Source: Peptococcaceae bacterium (GTDB lineage: Bacteria > Bacillota > Dehalobacteriia > UBA4068 > UBA4997). Taken from it: 64,000 bases of DNA. The position numbers and the translations under genes were made by a program. How positions within the stretch are numbered: position 1 is the first letter of the stretch; each line of letters opens with the position of its first letter. Shown piece by piece: positions 40,957 through 50,179 of the stretch. Location of the stretch: NCBI GenBank assembly GCA_022797295.1, contig JAAWKH010000001.1:122060-186059 (forward strand). Direction: 5' to 3'. The notes under the pieces were generated by a model. That model made no database searches. It had not been told where the DNA came from and worked only from the letters and a program-made list of their open reading frames with translations.

Positions 40957-41472
40957 ATGAGTTTGAATCCCCAAGTGATTGGCAAAACAATGCCGCACGG
41001 TTACGCCGGCGTTTACGCCCGGCAGCCGGATATGATTGTGAACACCAGGCCGGCAGGCGAGGCCGTTCTGTTTGGCCAGGCTTTGGTTTACAACGCTAAT
41101 GGGCAGGTTGCGCTGCCAACAGCGGGAGCAAAAGCCACAGATTTTGTGGGCGTGGCGGCGGCGGAGGTTAAGTCCGCTCTGAATTATCTGACCCAAAGTG
41201 CGGGCGGTTACGCGGCTGACGAGCCGGTTTCCGTGTTTCAGCGTGGTGCGATTAATGTGAAATGCCAAAACGGCACAGCTGCCTTGGGCGGCGCGGTGTA
41301 TCTGCGGCTGGCGGCTAATGATACCCTGCCAAATGCAGTTATCGGCGGCTTTGAGGCTGCCGCGGACAGTACGGCGGGCAACAGCATTTTGCTGCCCAAC
41401 TGTGAATGGGCCGGGCCCGCCGACGCTAACGGCATTGCAGAAATGCGGATTAAAACTATTAACCGTGCTTAA
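40957..41472 (+). CDS. Probable capsid cement/decoration protein
   Basis: 171 residues, beta-rich, with VIGKTMPHGYAGVYARQPDM, FGQALVYNANGQV and AVYLRLAAN. The layout and place between protease and major capsid fit the small capsid-stabilising proteins of this phage group. AAGGAGGT precedes the ATG at 40957. Confidence 0.65.
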   Translation: MSLNPQVIGKTMPHGYAGVYARQPDMIVNTRPAGEAVLFGQALVYNANGQVALPTAGAKATDFVGVAAAEVKSALNYLTQSAGGYAADEPVSVFQRGAINVKCQNGTAALGGAVYLRLAANDTLPNAVIGGFEAAADSTAGNSILLPNCEWAGPADANGIAEMRIKTINRA

Positions 41473-41491
41473 TAAGGAGGAATGACAAACT

Positions 41492-42529
41492 ATGACAAGT
41501 TATCAGAATATGGGCAAGTTTGACGGCGGCATCTTCGGTGGTGGGGCAATTCCTGGCGGAGCTTTACCGGTTATGGATGAGGCGGGCATTGCTTCCGGCC
41601 AAGCCTTTTTGGTATCGGAGCTGGAAAAGCGCGACCCGCTTATCCGCAAGCCTTTGAGCAGCATTACTTACCCGCGGGATATTCCGGTTTCAGTGGGCGG
41701 CGGCTGGGTGGATTACACATCCGCCCTGGCGGTGAGCTATGGCATTGCCGGCGGCTCTGGCAGCGGGCCGATTACGGCGGGCGGGGCCAACGGCCTGCCT
41801 ATTGTGCAGGCCAACACGGAAAAGGGGCTTTACAAAGCGCATATCTTTGCCGCGGCTCTGCGGGTGATGTTCCAGGATATGCAGCGGGCCAATTATATCG
41901 GCCGCAGCCTGGACCAGCTTTTGCAGGACGGCGTGCGCCTGGCTTACGATAAGCATATGGATGAGAACGTTTACCGGGGCTTTGCAGTTTACGGCACCAG
42001 CGGCCTTTTGAATAACCCAGACGCGGTGCAAACCACAGTGGCGAGCAACGGCGCGGCTACGCCCAGCACTAAATTTGCGGATAAAACGCCGGAGCAAATT
42101 TTGCGGGATGTCAACAGCGCGCTGCTGGCCGTTTGGGCGGCCAATGAATATGACCGCGAGGCTATCCCGAACCACATTCTGCTGCCTTATGAGCAGTATT
42201 CCTACATTCTGGAAACTCCGGTGACGGAGCTGGCCACCGAAACCATTTTGGATTACATCTTGAAAAATAACGTGGCGGCCAAAGAGGGCGGCGGCCTTTA
42301 TATCGGCGGCACGGCCTGGGCCAAAGGCGCAGGGGCTGGCGGCACCGATCGGATGACGGTTTACGTCAACCACGAGCGGTTTTTGAAAGTGGAGGAGCTG
42401 GTGCCCTTAATGCGGGCGATGAGCCAACCCAACGCGGCCAACTTCTGCTACGATACGGCCTATGCGGCCAATATCTCCGAGGTGGAAGTTTTCTATCCGT
42501 CGGCGATTGCCTATTTTGACGGGATTTAA
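41492..42529 (+). CDS. Major capsid protein (DUF2184 family)
   Basis: 345 residues, the expected size for an HK97-fold capsid of this family. Recognisable are the N-terminal FLVSELEKRDPLIRKPL, the central SLDQLLQDGVRLAYDKHMDENVY and the C-terminal ISEVEVFYPSAIAYFDGI. It should form the icosahedral shell with the decoration protein. Confidence 0.87.
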   Translation: MTSYQNMGKFDGGIFGGGAIPGGALPVMDEAGIASGQAFLVSELEKRDPLIRKPLSSITYPRDIPVSVGGGWVDYTSALAVSYGIAGGSGSGPITAGGANGLPIVQANTEKGLYKAHIFAAALRVMFQDMQRANYIGRSLDQLLQDGVRLAYDKHMDENVYRGFAVYGTSGLLNNPDAVQTTVASNGAATPSTKFADKTPEQILRDVNSALLAVWAANEYDREAIPNHILLPYEQYSYILETPVTELATETILDYILKNNVAAKEGGGLYIGGTAWAKGAGAGGTDRMTVYVNHERFLKVEELVPLMRAMSQPNAANFCYDTAYAANISEVEVFYPSAIAYFDGI

Positions 42530-42541
42530 GGAGGAACAAAA

Positions 42542-42787
42542 ATGTTGGTATATAGCAAGGTGAATGTGATTATCCCCTCTAACGACGGGCGGCAGAAAAT
42601 CCGGTTGAACCGGGGCGATGTGGCCGAGGTGCCAAAATGGGCCGCGGCCACTAAATATTTTAAGCTGTTGCAAGCGGACGGCCAGCTGGTGACAACTAGC
42701 AAGACCACCGTGGATAAAGACGCACAGCAGGCGGAGGATAAAAAGCCGGGTCAAGAGCCGCCCAAAGATGAGGGCCAGCCGAAATGA
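42542..42787 (+). CDS. Hypothetical head-region protein
   Basis: 81 residues. A short beta-rich domain (VIIPSNDGRQKIRLNRGDVAEVPKW cut at its ends by polar residues) is followed by a charged, proline-rich tail. Similar small genes occur after the capsid gene in many phages. Function unknown. Its end overlaps the next start by 4 bp. Confidence 0.6.
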   Translation: MLVYSKVNVIIPSNDGRQKIRLNRGDVAEVPKWAAATKYFKLLQADGQLVTTSKTTVDKDAQQAEDKKPGQEPPKDEGQPK

Positions 42788-43278
42788 AGCCGCAGTTTTG
42801 GGGCGTGAGGGCGGCTGCGGCCAATATCGCTGATGGCAGCCGGGGGCAATATACTGCGGAAATGTTTCAGGCCGATTTTCCCCAGTTTTACAGCAAGGCG
42901 ACAGAGGAGGCCCCGGCAGCTTCGCTGGTGCCGTCGGCTCAGCTGGCTATGTTCATAGCCGAGGCCAACGGGGCTATATCCCCGGAGCGGTGGGGCGAGG
43001 GCTGGCGTTATGCCGCGGGCTTATACGTGGCGCACCAGGTCAGCTTGTTTTTGCGCACCTATGCCGAGAGCAGCGACAGCCCGGCCCAGGCGGCACAAAG
43101 CGGCGCGCTGGTGGGGCAGGTTAAGGCGGCTAAGCTGGGCAACGCCTCCATAACCTATGATACCAGCGCCATCACCGCCGCCACTGAGAGCTGGGGCGAC
43201 TTAAACGCCACTCAGTACGGCCAAATGCTGGCCACCAGGGCCCGGCTGATTGGAATGGGCGGAAGTTATGTTATTTGA
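42784..43278 (+). CDS. Head-tail connector (DUF4054 family)
   Basis: 164 residues. It has the DUF4054 pattern FQADFPQFYS near the start, then WRYAAGLYVAHQVSLFL, and at the end NATQYGQMLATRARLIGMGG. Such adaptor proteins sit under the portal ring. Confidence 0.8.
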   Translation: MKPQFWGVRAAAANIADGSRGQYTAEMFQADFPQFYSKATEEAPAASLVPSAQLAMFIAEANGAISPERWGEGWRYAAGLYVAHQVSLFLRTYAESSDSPAQAAQSGALVGQVKAAKLGNASITYDTSAITAATESWGDLNATQYGQMLATRARLIGMGGSYVI

Positions 43279-43292
43279 GGGAGGTGCAGGCG

Positions 43293-43676
43293 ATGAATTG
43301 GGCGGATTGGTACACCGACCGGGCGGACGTTTGGCGCGTGGTGGCCGAGAGCAGCGGCGCGCTGACCCGGCAGGTGCGCAAGCAGTTGCAAGCGGACGTT
43401 CCCTGCCGGATTTTTCAGGAGGCGGAAAAACCGCTTAATATGACCGGGCAGGCGGCGGAGGTTCAGCAGGCCAGCAGTCTGGCTTGCGCTAACGAGGTGG
43501 ATATTCGCCCCGGCGATGAGCTGATTATTCATCCCGGCGGCGGGCTGGGCAGGGCGGCTTTTGCGCTGCGGGCCTTTGCTGGCGAGCCGCAATATTTCTT
43601 TGAACCGTTTGGGGCGGTTATCCCCGGCCTGGCTCATCAGGAAATCAGGCTTTTGCAGCAGGAAAGGGTGGATTAA
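43293..43676 (+). CDS. Head-closure (stopper)-type protein
   Basis: 127 residues, beta-rich, with DWYTDRADVWR at the start and VDIRPGDELIIHPGG in the second half. Position and size fit a head-closure protein of the SPP1 gp16 kind. ATG 43293 has GGGAGGTG upstream. Confidence 0.65.
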   Translation: MNWADWYTDRADVWRVVAESSGALTRQVRKQLQADVPCRIFQEAEKPLNMTGQAAEVQQASSLACANEVDIRPGDELIIHPGGGLGRAAFALRAFAGEPQYFFEPFGAVIPGLAHQEIRLLQQERVD

Positions 43677-44195
43677 ATGAGTGAAACAATAACGCTGGCC
43701 CAGCTGGAGAAGAAGTTGCAGCAGTTGCAGGCGGATCTGCCCCGGATTTTGCAGCGGACGGCCAAATTGGCGACGATGAAAGCGGTGGAGGTGGCCGCCG
43801 AGGCCACGCCGCCTAAAGCAGGCACTGGCCGGGGCGGCTATATCGGCAAAAATATGCTGACAGGCGAACTTTCAGCAGCCTGGAACAAAGACAGCATAAA
43901 AGAGCCAATAAAGGTGGGTAACAGCTATATTACGATTCTGGGCAATAATCAGTCCTATGCTTCATTCGTGGAAAATGGCCACGTGCTGAATAAGCATTTT
44001 GTACCGGGTTTGTATATTGACAAAGCCAAGGGTGTGTTGGCCCGTGAAACTGACCCAGAAAAGAAAGTAGGTTTGGTTGTCGGTACAAAAACCCGTTGGG
44101 TTAAGGGCGAGTTTATGGCTGAAAAGGGCAAGCGGGCCTACCAGAAAGCGATTGAGAGCCTTTTGCGCAAGGAGATTGAGAGGGCAATGCGATGA
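43677..44195 (+). CDS. HK97 gp10-like neck/tail-completion protein
   Basis: 172 residues. A helical N-terminus (LAQLEKKLQQLQADLPRIL) and a beta domain with YASFVENGH, typical of HK97 gp10 family proteins. It starts directly after the previous stop and overlaps the next gene by 4 bp. Confidence 0.75.
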   Translation: MSETITLAQLEKKLQQLQADLPRILQRTAKLATMKAVEVAAEATPPKAGTGRGGYIGKNMLTGELSAAWNKDSIKEPIKVGNSYITILGNNQSYASFVENGHVLNKHFVPGLYIDKAKGVLARETDPEKKVGLVVGTKTRWVKGEFMAEKGKRAYQKAIESLLRKEIERAMR

Positions 44196-44665
44196 AGTTC
44201 AGCACCGCTCAGCTGGCGCAATCGCTGGCGGATTATCTGGCTCCCTATTTTCCCGGCGTGCATTTTTACGAGGACCCCAACCAGCAGGGCAGCAAGCCGC
44301 CCTGTATGTTTTTGCAGCAGCGGGGCGGAGAAATCAAGTTGCGGCAGGCAGGCCGCTGGCTGCGCACTATCCGTTTGGATTTAGTTTATCTGGAGCAGTT
44401 TAACCGCCCTGATTTACAGCAGCTTTATAATGCGGCGGCAGAAACTCTGGACGAGGTGCTGGAGCTTTTCCCTTACGTGAACGACGGGGAGAGCGCTTTG
44501 CTCAGAACTTACAATCGGGATTATACGGTGGAGCCAGACGCGTTGCATTACAAATTTGATTTGCAAGTTTGGGTGAAGAGGCAAAATCCGCTGTGGCCGG
44601 ATGAGCCTGCGCCTTATATGCAGCATTTAGCGCAAAATATGGATGTTTTTGAAATGGAGATATGA
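44192..44665 (+). CDS. Tail terminator-type protein (DUF6838-like)
   Basis: 157 residues. TAQLAQSLADYLAPYFPGV at the start and HYKFDLQVWVKR near the end resemble phage tail-terminator proteins of the DUF6838 group. It should cap the contractile tail before it joins the head. Confidence 0.7.
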   Translation: MKFSTAQLAQSLADYLAPYFPGVHFYEDPNQQGSKPPCMFLQQRGGEIKLRQAGRWLRTIRLDLVYLEQFNRPDLQQLYNAAAETLDEVLELFPYVNDGESALLRTYNRDYTVEPDALHYKFDLQVWVKRQNPLWPDEPAPYMQHLAQNMDVFEMEI

Positions 44666-44679
44666 GAGGAGTTAAATTA

Positions 44680-46011
44680 ATGAGTGGTGGAACTTGGACG
44701 ACCCAAAACAAAGTTTTGCCCGGCGTGTATATCCGCTTTAAGAGCGCGGCCGGCGCGGGGCTGACGGTGAGCGACCGGGGCACGGTGGCAATTTGCGAGC
44801 CGCTTTCCTGGGGGCCGCAGGCAGTGGTGCAGACTGTTGAGGCTGGCGCAGACTGGGCGCCGTTTACGGGATATGCCGGGGCGGCGCCGCAAAACCGCTT
44901 TTTGCAGGAGATTTTCAAAGGCAGCAACCGCACGGCTGCGCCCAAAAAAGTGTTACTGTATCGCCCAGCGGCCGCGGAGAGTGCGACGGCAGCGGCGACA
45001 ATCGGCGATTTGACGGCCACGGCCCTTTATCCTGGGGCTAGGGGCAACGACATCAGTGTGATTGTGGTGGATAATGAGGATGATAGCTTCACCGTGCAAA
45101 CAGTGGTGGACGCGGAGATTGTGGATGAGCAGAACGTGGCCACAATGGCGGAGCTGCAAGCCAATGCCTGGGTTAAATTCAGCGGCGAGGGAGCTTTCAC
45201 GGCAACCACCGGCCAGGTTTTGACCGGCGGGGCGGACGGCACGGTGAGCGCCCCGGCTTACGCTACATTCTTAACGGCGATTGAGCCTTACCAGTTTGAT
45301 ATTTTGATTTACGACGGTACGGACGTGAACGTGGCTAATTCTATGGTGGCGTTTGTTAAGCGGATTGCCGAGGAAAACGGTCAGTACGCTCAGTTGGTGG
45401 CGGCTAATCTAAACAAGCCGGATAGTCGTTTTGTTATCAATGTGGCCAGCGGCGTGACGCTGGACGACGGAACCGAGCTTTCCGCCGCGCAGGCCTGCTG
45501 GTGGGTTGGCGGCGCGGAGGCCGGGGCCAAATATAACGAAGGGCTAACTAATGCCGTTTATCCAAACGCCGTTAGTGCGGCTCCTTTGCGTACTAATAGT
45601 GAAAATGCGGCCTTGTTGAATGCTGGGCGTGTTGGTCTTTTTGCAGACAACGGCGTGGTGCGAATAGTGCAGGATATTAATAGCCTGGTTACTTACACAC
45701 CGGATATTGGCAAGGTTTATCACAAAAACCGGGTAATCCGCCTTTGCAACACCATCGCCAATGATATTTACGCCCAGTTTATGCAAAATTTTATTGGTAT
45801 TGTCAATAACAATGCGGCCGGGCGTTCCCGCTTTAAGGCGGCCATTGTTGGCTATCTGCTGGATATTCAGGGGGCCGAGGGGATTCAGAATTTCAGCCCG
45901 GACGACGTGGAGGTGCTGCCGGGCGCGGAGCCGGACGCGGTGCTGATTAACCTGGCTATCCAGGCGGTTGACGCAGCCGAAAAAATTTATATGACGATTA
46001 CGGTAGCCTAG
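44680..46011 (+). CDS. Tail sheath protein (XkdK type)
   Basis: 443 residues. The start WTTQNKVLPGVYIRFKS and the C-terminal region with TPDIGKVYHKNRVIRLCNTI and EKIYMTITV are those of contractile sheath proteins of the PBSX XkdK family. It shows that the phage is a myovirus. ATG 44680 follows AGGAG. Confidence 0.92.
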   Translation: MSGGTWTTQNKVLPGVYIRFKSAAGAGLTVSDRGTVAICEPLSWGPQAVVQTVEAGADWAPFTGYAGAAPQNRFLQEIFKGSNRTAAPKKVLLYRPAAAESATAAATIGDLTATALYPGARGNDISVIVVDNEDDSFTVQTVVDAEIVDEQNVATMAELQANAWVKFSGEGAFTATTGQVLTGGADGTVSAPAYATFLTAIEPYQFDILIYDGTDVNVANSMVAFVKRIAEENGQYAQLVAANLNKPDSRFVINVASGVTLDDGTELSAAQACWWVGGAEAGAKYNEGLTNAVYPNAVSAAPLRTNSENAALLNAGRVGLFADNGVVRIVQDINSLVTYTPDIGKVYHKNRVIRLCNTIANDIYAQFMQNFIGIVNNNAAGRSRFKAAIVGYLLDIQGAEGIQNFSPDDVEVLPGAEPDAVLINLAIQAVDAAEKIYMTITVA

Positions 46012-46027
46012 GGGGGAGGTGCGAAAA

Positions 46028-46501
46028 ATGGCTTATTTGCTGGCAAAGGACACGGTGAACGGATCGGAGGGCCGTGTTTATATTAATCAGGGCGGCCGTT
46101 CCGTTGAGGTGGCCGGAATGCGCAACATTCGGGCAGACGCGGAAATTCAAAGCCAGGATATGCGAGTTATTGGCACTCGGACTATTCAGGGTAAAAAGAA
46201 TGGCGTAAAGCTTACTGGTAAGGGCAATATTTATTATGGCTCCAATATTTTCACGGATATGGTGCTGCAATATATTAACACCGGCCAAATGCCGGATTTT
46301 GATATTCAAATTACCAATCAGGACCCCACAACCACCATTGGTAATCAGGTTATGGCTTATTATGGCTGTACCCTTACCGGCACCATTCCGCTTTCGATTT
46401 TGAATGACGAGGAAACAATGTTGAACTATGATTTTGAATTTGCTTACACCAGAGTGGCTAGGCTGGAAGCTTTTAAGAGCCCAGCCCAGTTAGGTAATTA
46501 A
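46028..46501 (+). CDS. Tail tube protein (XkdM type)
   Basis: 157 residues. DTVNGSEGRVYINQGG, IGTRTIQGKKNGVK and FDIQITNQDPTT match XkdM, the inner tube of the contractile tail. GGGAGGTG precedes the ATG at 46028. It follows the sheath gene as usual. Confidence 0.9.
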   Translation: MAYLLAKDTVNGSEGRVYINQGGRSVEVAGMRNIRADAEIQSQDMRVIGTRTIQGKKNGVKLTGKGNIYYGSNIFTDMVLQYINTGQMPDFDIQITNQDPTTTIGNQVMAYYGCTLTGTIPLSILNDEETMLNYDFEFAYTRVARLEAFKSPAQLGN

Positions 46502-46510
46502 GGAGGGTTA

Positions 46511-46927
46511 ATGATGAGTAGATTATCTGCATTTTTGCACCCGGAGACGGTGCAGGAAACTAAAGAGGTTGTTATTTCTCAGCGTTTCAAGGATAAGGAC
46601 GAAAAAGTGGTTCCGTTCACCATCAAGGCTTTGTCCCAGGCGGAAAATGAGGCCATCAGCAAACGCTGTCAACAGAAAAGTAGGGGTAAAGATGAAATTG
46701 ACAATATTGAGTACACCCAGCGAATTGTGGTTGCCGGCACGGTGGAGCCCAATTTTGCCGATAAGGAGCTGTTGGCCGCTTTTGGCCCCAGTCCGGAAAC
46801 GCCGCTGTTAAATCCGCTGGAGCTGCCGGGAATTATGCTGAGGGCTGGGGAATATGCCCGGCTGGTTAAGGAGATTATGCAGATTTCTGGCTTTGACGAG
46901 GATTTGGCGGCGCTGGCAAAAAACTAA
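46511..46927 (+). CDS. Tail assembly chaperone (XkdN type), zero-frame product
   Basis: 138 residues, with FLHPETVQETKEVVISQRFKD cut here to its first half and the helical core found in XkdN. It ends KN* directly at an A AAA AAC slippery heptamer (46918-46924). This is the analogue of lambda gpG, helping the tape measure assemble. The -1 product is listed separately. Confidence 0.87.
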   Translation: MMSRLSAFLHPETVQETKEVVISQRFKDKDEKVVPFTIKALSQAENEAISKRCQQKSRGKDEIDNIEYTQRIVVAGTVEPNFADKELLAAFGPSPETPLLNPLELPGIMLRAGEYARLVKEIMQISGFDEDLAALAKN

Positions 46928-47100
46928 TTGAGGGGCCGGAGCCGGATCCGGAAACCATTGCGGCTTATTATTGCTTTGTTAATTTGGGTTGGAAGCCGTC
47001 CGAATATGCCGAGCTGCCGCTGCGGGAGCGGATTTTGGTGACGGCCTTTATTGATAAGGAGCTGCGCAGCCGGGATAAAGACCAGGGAGGTGTGAATTAA
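46511..47100 (+). CDS. Tail assembly chaperone, -1 frameshift product
   Basis: After A AAA AAC at 46918-46924 the ribosome can slip back one base and read 58 more codons from CTA 46924 to the stop at 47098-47100, for a total of 196 residues. The extension starts LIEGPEPDPETIAAYYC and contains LGWKPSEYAELPLRERI. A GC-rich hairpin candidate (CCGGA/TCCGG) follows the slip site by about 10 nt. The extended frame ends exactly at the tape measure start (TAATG). It corresponds to gpGT of lambda. Confidence 0.85.
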
Positions 47101-49421
47101 TGGCGGTGGTTAGAGAAGAACTGCGGCTGGTAGATTATTTTTCCGGCCCGCTTATTTCCTATGCCCAGGGAGTGCGGACGGCCAGGCAGGGCACCGCAGC
47201 CTTGCAGACTGCAGCGCAGCAGCTGACGGCGGCGCAGAGGGCAGGAACCGCGGCCGCTCAGGCCGGGGCCAGAGTGCAGGGCCAGTTGGCCGGAGTACAG
47301 AGGCAGCAGGCCGCGGCGGCCAGAGTGGGAGCCAACGCTGGTCAGCAGGCAGCCAATGCCGGCAGAAGCGCGGCCGGAGCCGCTCAGCAACAACTTGGCG
47401 CAACTAGAAGTAATACAGCGGCGTTGCAAGCTAATACGGCAATCATTCAAGCCAACACTGCCGCAGCTGGGCAACAAACGGCGGCAGTGCAGGCTAACAC
47501 CACGGCAGCTGGGGCAAATACGGTCACTCTGGGCGCTAATACAACTGCTACGGGAGCTAATACCGCCGCTATTATTGCACAGACTGTGGCAATACACAGC
47601 CAAACTGACGCGCTGCGTGCTATTTCCTCCGCTTTAGCTCAGCATAACCGTATGCAAACCCAGGCCCGGATTGCCGCGGAGATTGCCACAGCGGAAATGC
47701 GGCGGCAGCAGGGGCAGATGAACTCCAGCCGGGCCAGTGCAGATGGGCTGGCTTCGTCATTGCGGATATTAGCCGGAACTTATCTTAGTTTTCGGGGCAT
47801 TGTAGGAATTGGACGCTTGTCTGATGAAGTGGCCAGCAGCCAGGCCCGGCTTAGTCTGATGAACGATGGCCTGCAAACTACAGAAAAGTTGCAGGAGATG
47901 ATTTATCAGGCGGCCAACCGGGCCGGCGGCTCTTATTTGGATATGACGGCCACGGTTTCCAAGCTGGGCATTTTGGCTGGCCAGGCTTTTGACAGCACCA
48001 AGGAGCTGGTGGCCTTTACGGAGCTTTTGAACAAAAACTTTGTGGTGGGCGGCGCGGCGGCGCAGGAGCAATCGGCGGCAATGTATCAGCTGACGCAGGC
48101 AATGGCTTCCGGCAGGCTGCAAGGCGATGAATACCGTTCCATTATTGAAAACGCGCCGTTGCTGGCGCAATCCATTGAGGATTATATGCGCAATGTGCAA
48201 AAAGCTGAGGGTTCAATGAAAGACTGGGCCTCGCAAGGCTTGTTGACCTCGGAAGTTATCAAGGCGGCGATGTTCAACTCCGCCGACGAGGTGGAGGCGC
48301 GTTATGCCAGTATGCCGAAAACCTGGGGGCAAACCTGGCAGTTGGCCCAGAATATTGCTATCAAAACGTTTCAGCCGCTTTTGCAGATTGTGGGAGCGGC
48401 GGCTGGCTTTGTCAGCGAGCATATTGAAGCTTTTATCGGCGCGTTTTATGGTTTGGCGGCAGCGGTTACAGGTTATTATATAGCCCAAGGAATTGCCACG
48501 ATTGCCGCCAAGGGTTTTATTGCCACGCTTATGGAAAGCCCTCTGCTGCCAATAGCGGCTCTTTTTATGGTGATTGGGGCGGCGATAAACGTTTTTATTA
48601 GCCGGTGCGGCGGTGCAAAAGCGGCTTGGCTGACCTTTGTTGACGCTGCTTTAACTTTTGGGGAAAATTTCAAAATAGGAATTGTAAATGTTTTTTATCA
48701 GGTTATGAATTGGTTGGACGAAACCGGTTTGCATGTTGCTACTATGACAACTAATATTAGCAACAGCTTTGGCGATTTGAAAGCTAATGTGTTGAAGCAT
48801 TTGCAGGATTTGGTAAACGGTGGAATTGGCTATGTAAATCGTTTTATCAGCGTTTTGAACAAAATTCCCGGCGTTAATATTGCACCGGTGAAGGCTGCTA
48901 GTTTTGGCGACAAGTATGCTGCAAATAATGCTGCCACAAAAACAGCGCGTAATGCTGCTTTGGCTAATCAGGCCACCCAGGTGGCGGCCAATTTTGCCAG
49001 CAGGGCAGGCAAGGTGTCTGCAATGGAATTGGCAAGAGATATGGCTCATGCGGCCCGCTTAACGGAGATTGAAAAAGCCCGCAGTGCAGGCGAGGCGAAA
49101 GGCTTTGATTACAGCCAGTTTGGCGGCGAGGCGTTTGGCGAAAGCATAGCGGACGACACCTCTAATATTGCCGCCGATACCAAAGCCATCAAAAACGCTG
49201 TGGATATGAGCGACGAAACCCTGAAAATGCTGGTGGATATGGCCGAGAGGCGTTACGTAAACAACATTAACCTGACGGCGCAAAGCCCGGTTATCCAGGT
49301 GCAGGGTCAGAACACCGGCGACACAATGGCCGACCGCTACAAGCTGGCGGATGCGCTACGCGACGTGCTACTGGAGCAGGCTAGCGCCGGAGCGACGCGC
49401 TCCACAGCAATGGCTTTTTGA
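47100..49421 (+). CDS. Tape measure protein
   Basis: 773 residues. The N-terminal 200 are alanine/glutamine/asparagine-rich with repeats of the kind QANTAAAGQQ and GANTTATGANTAA. Then a tape-measure domain (MARGRLQGDEYRSIIEN-like region with ASGRLQGDEYRSIIENAP), and hydrophobic helices near residues 440-500. Length sets the tail length; at about 1.5 angstrom per residue this suggests roughly 115 nm. It lies directly after the chaperone frameshift gene, as expected. Confidence 0.9.
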   Translation: MAVVREELRLVDYFSGPLISYAQGVRTARQGTAALQTAAQQLTAAQRAGTAAAQAGARVQGQLAGVQRQQAAAARVGANAGQQAANAGRSAAGAAQQQLGATRSNTAALQANTAIIQANTAAAGQQTAAVQANTTAAGANTVTLGANTTATGANTAAIIAQTVAIHSQTDALRAISSALAQHNRMQTQARIAAEIATAEMRRQQGQMNSSRASADGLASSLRILAGTYLSFRGIVGIGRLSDEVASSQARLSLMNDGLQTTEKLQEMIYQAANRAGGSYLDMTATVSKLGILAGQAFDSTKELVAFTELLNKNFVVGGAAAQEQSAAMYQLTQAMASGRLQGDEYRSIIENAPLLAQSIEDYMRNVQKAEGSMKDWASQGLLTSEVIKAAMFNSADEVEARYASMPKTWGQTWQLAQNIAIKTFQPLLQIVGAAAGFVSEHIEAFIGAFYGLAAAVTGYYIAQGIATIAAKGFIATLMESPLLPIAALFMVIGAAINVFISRCGGAKAAWLTFVDAALTFGENFKIGIVNVFYQVMNWLDETGLHVATMTTNISNSFGDLKANVLKHLQDLVNGGIGYVNRFISVLNKIPGVNIAPVKAASFGDKYAANNAATKTARNAALANQATQVAANFASRAGKVSAMELARDMAHAARLTEIEKARSAGEAKGFDYSQFGGEAFGESIADDTSNIAADTKAIKNAVDMSDETLKMLVDMAERRYVNNINLTAQSPVIQVQGQNTGDTMADRYKLADALRDVLLEQASAGATRSTAMAF

Positions 49422-49429
49422 GGTGATAT

Positions 49430-50179
49430 ATGAGCAATCAATTTGAAATCTGTTTTCGGTTGGACGGACAGCTAATCCGCCTGCCGGTGAACCCAGCCAA
49501 GCTGCCGGTGGCACACCCAACCTCCAACGATAAATACAACGTGTTGGGTTTGGGTGAGATTATGGTGCCGCGGCTACCGGATTTGCGGACGCTGCGCATT
49601 TCCTCCTTTTTTCCCGGTCGGCCTTTGCCCGGAATGCAGGAGCAATCTGGCTTTTTGCCGCCTGAGTTTTACATCAATTTTTTCAGCCGGGCCCAAGAGC
49701 AGAAAAAGCCGCTGGCCTACACCCCGGTGCGCTATTACGAAAATGGCGAGCCTTTTATGACCGGTGATTCCGGCTTTGACGTGTTGGTGACGGCTTTTGA
49801 CTTTGAGGAGCGCGGCGGCGAAACCGGCGATTTTTACTATGATTTGACACTGACGGAATACCGGGACTATGCGCCGCAGCAGTTGCAGCTGCAAAGCAGT
49901 GGCGATAAAGGCGGCGGTCAGCCGGTGCAGGTGACGGCGGAAAAGGCCCGCAGCCTGCCGGACGGTCAGCTTTATGCCGGCTGTTCCGCTGTGGCCAATG
50001 GTAACTATTATTTCACCAGCGCGGGCGACGAGCCGCACGGCGTGGCTTCCAACAAGAGGGTGCAGGTGCAGCGGATTTTGGCGGCGGATAAGGCCTATCC
50101 GGTGCATATCCTCAGCGAGAGCGGTGGCGCGTTGGGCTGGGTGAAAAAGGAAGCATTACAGGTGGTGAGCAGCACGTGA
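49430..50179 (+). CDS. Baseplate hub-associated protein (XkdP-like)
   Basis: 249 residues. The first 150 match the XkdP/gp53-like frame, with FRLPV-type strands, LGLGEIMVPRLPDLRTLRISSF and PVRYYENGEPF. The C-terminal 80 residues form a small SH3-like part ending GALGWVKKEALQVV instead of the LysM domain found in XkdP. It probably links tube end and hub and may touch peptidoglycan. Confidence 0.75.
   Translation: MSNQFEICFRLDGQLIRLPVNPAKLPVAHPTSNDKYNVLGLGEIMVPRLPDLRTLRISSFFPGRPLPGMQEQSGFLPPEFYINFFSRAQEQKKPLAYTPVRYYENGEPFMTGDSGFDVLVTAFDFEERGGETGDFYYDLTLTEYRDYAPQQLQLQSSGDKGGGQPVQVTAEKARSLPDGQLYAGCSAVANGNYYFTSAGDEPHGVASNKRVQVQRILAADKAYPVHILSESGGALGWVKKEALQVVSST

Noticed and set aside
39742..41268. 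Long minus-strand open frame (508 codons) across the head genes
   Set aside because: Shadow of the GC-rich DUF2213 and cement-protein genes; Arg/Leu/His-rich composition and no ribosome-binding site.
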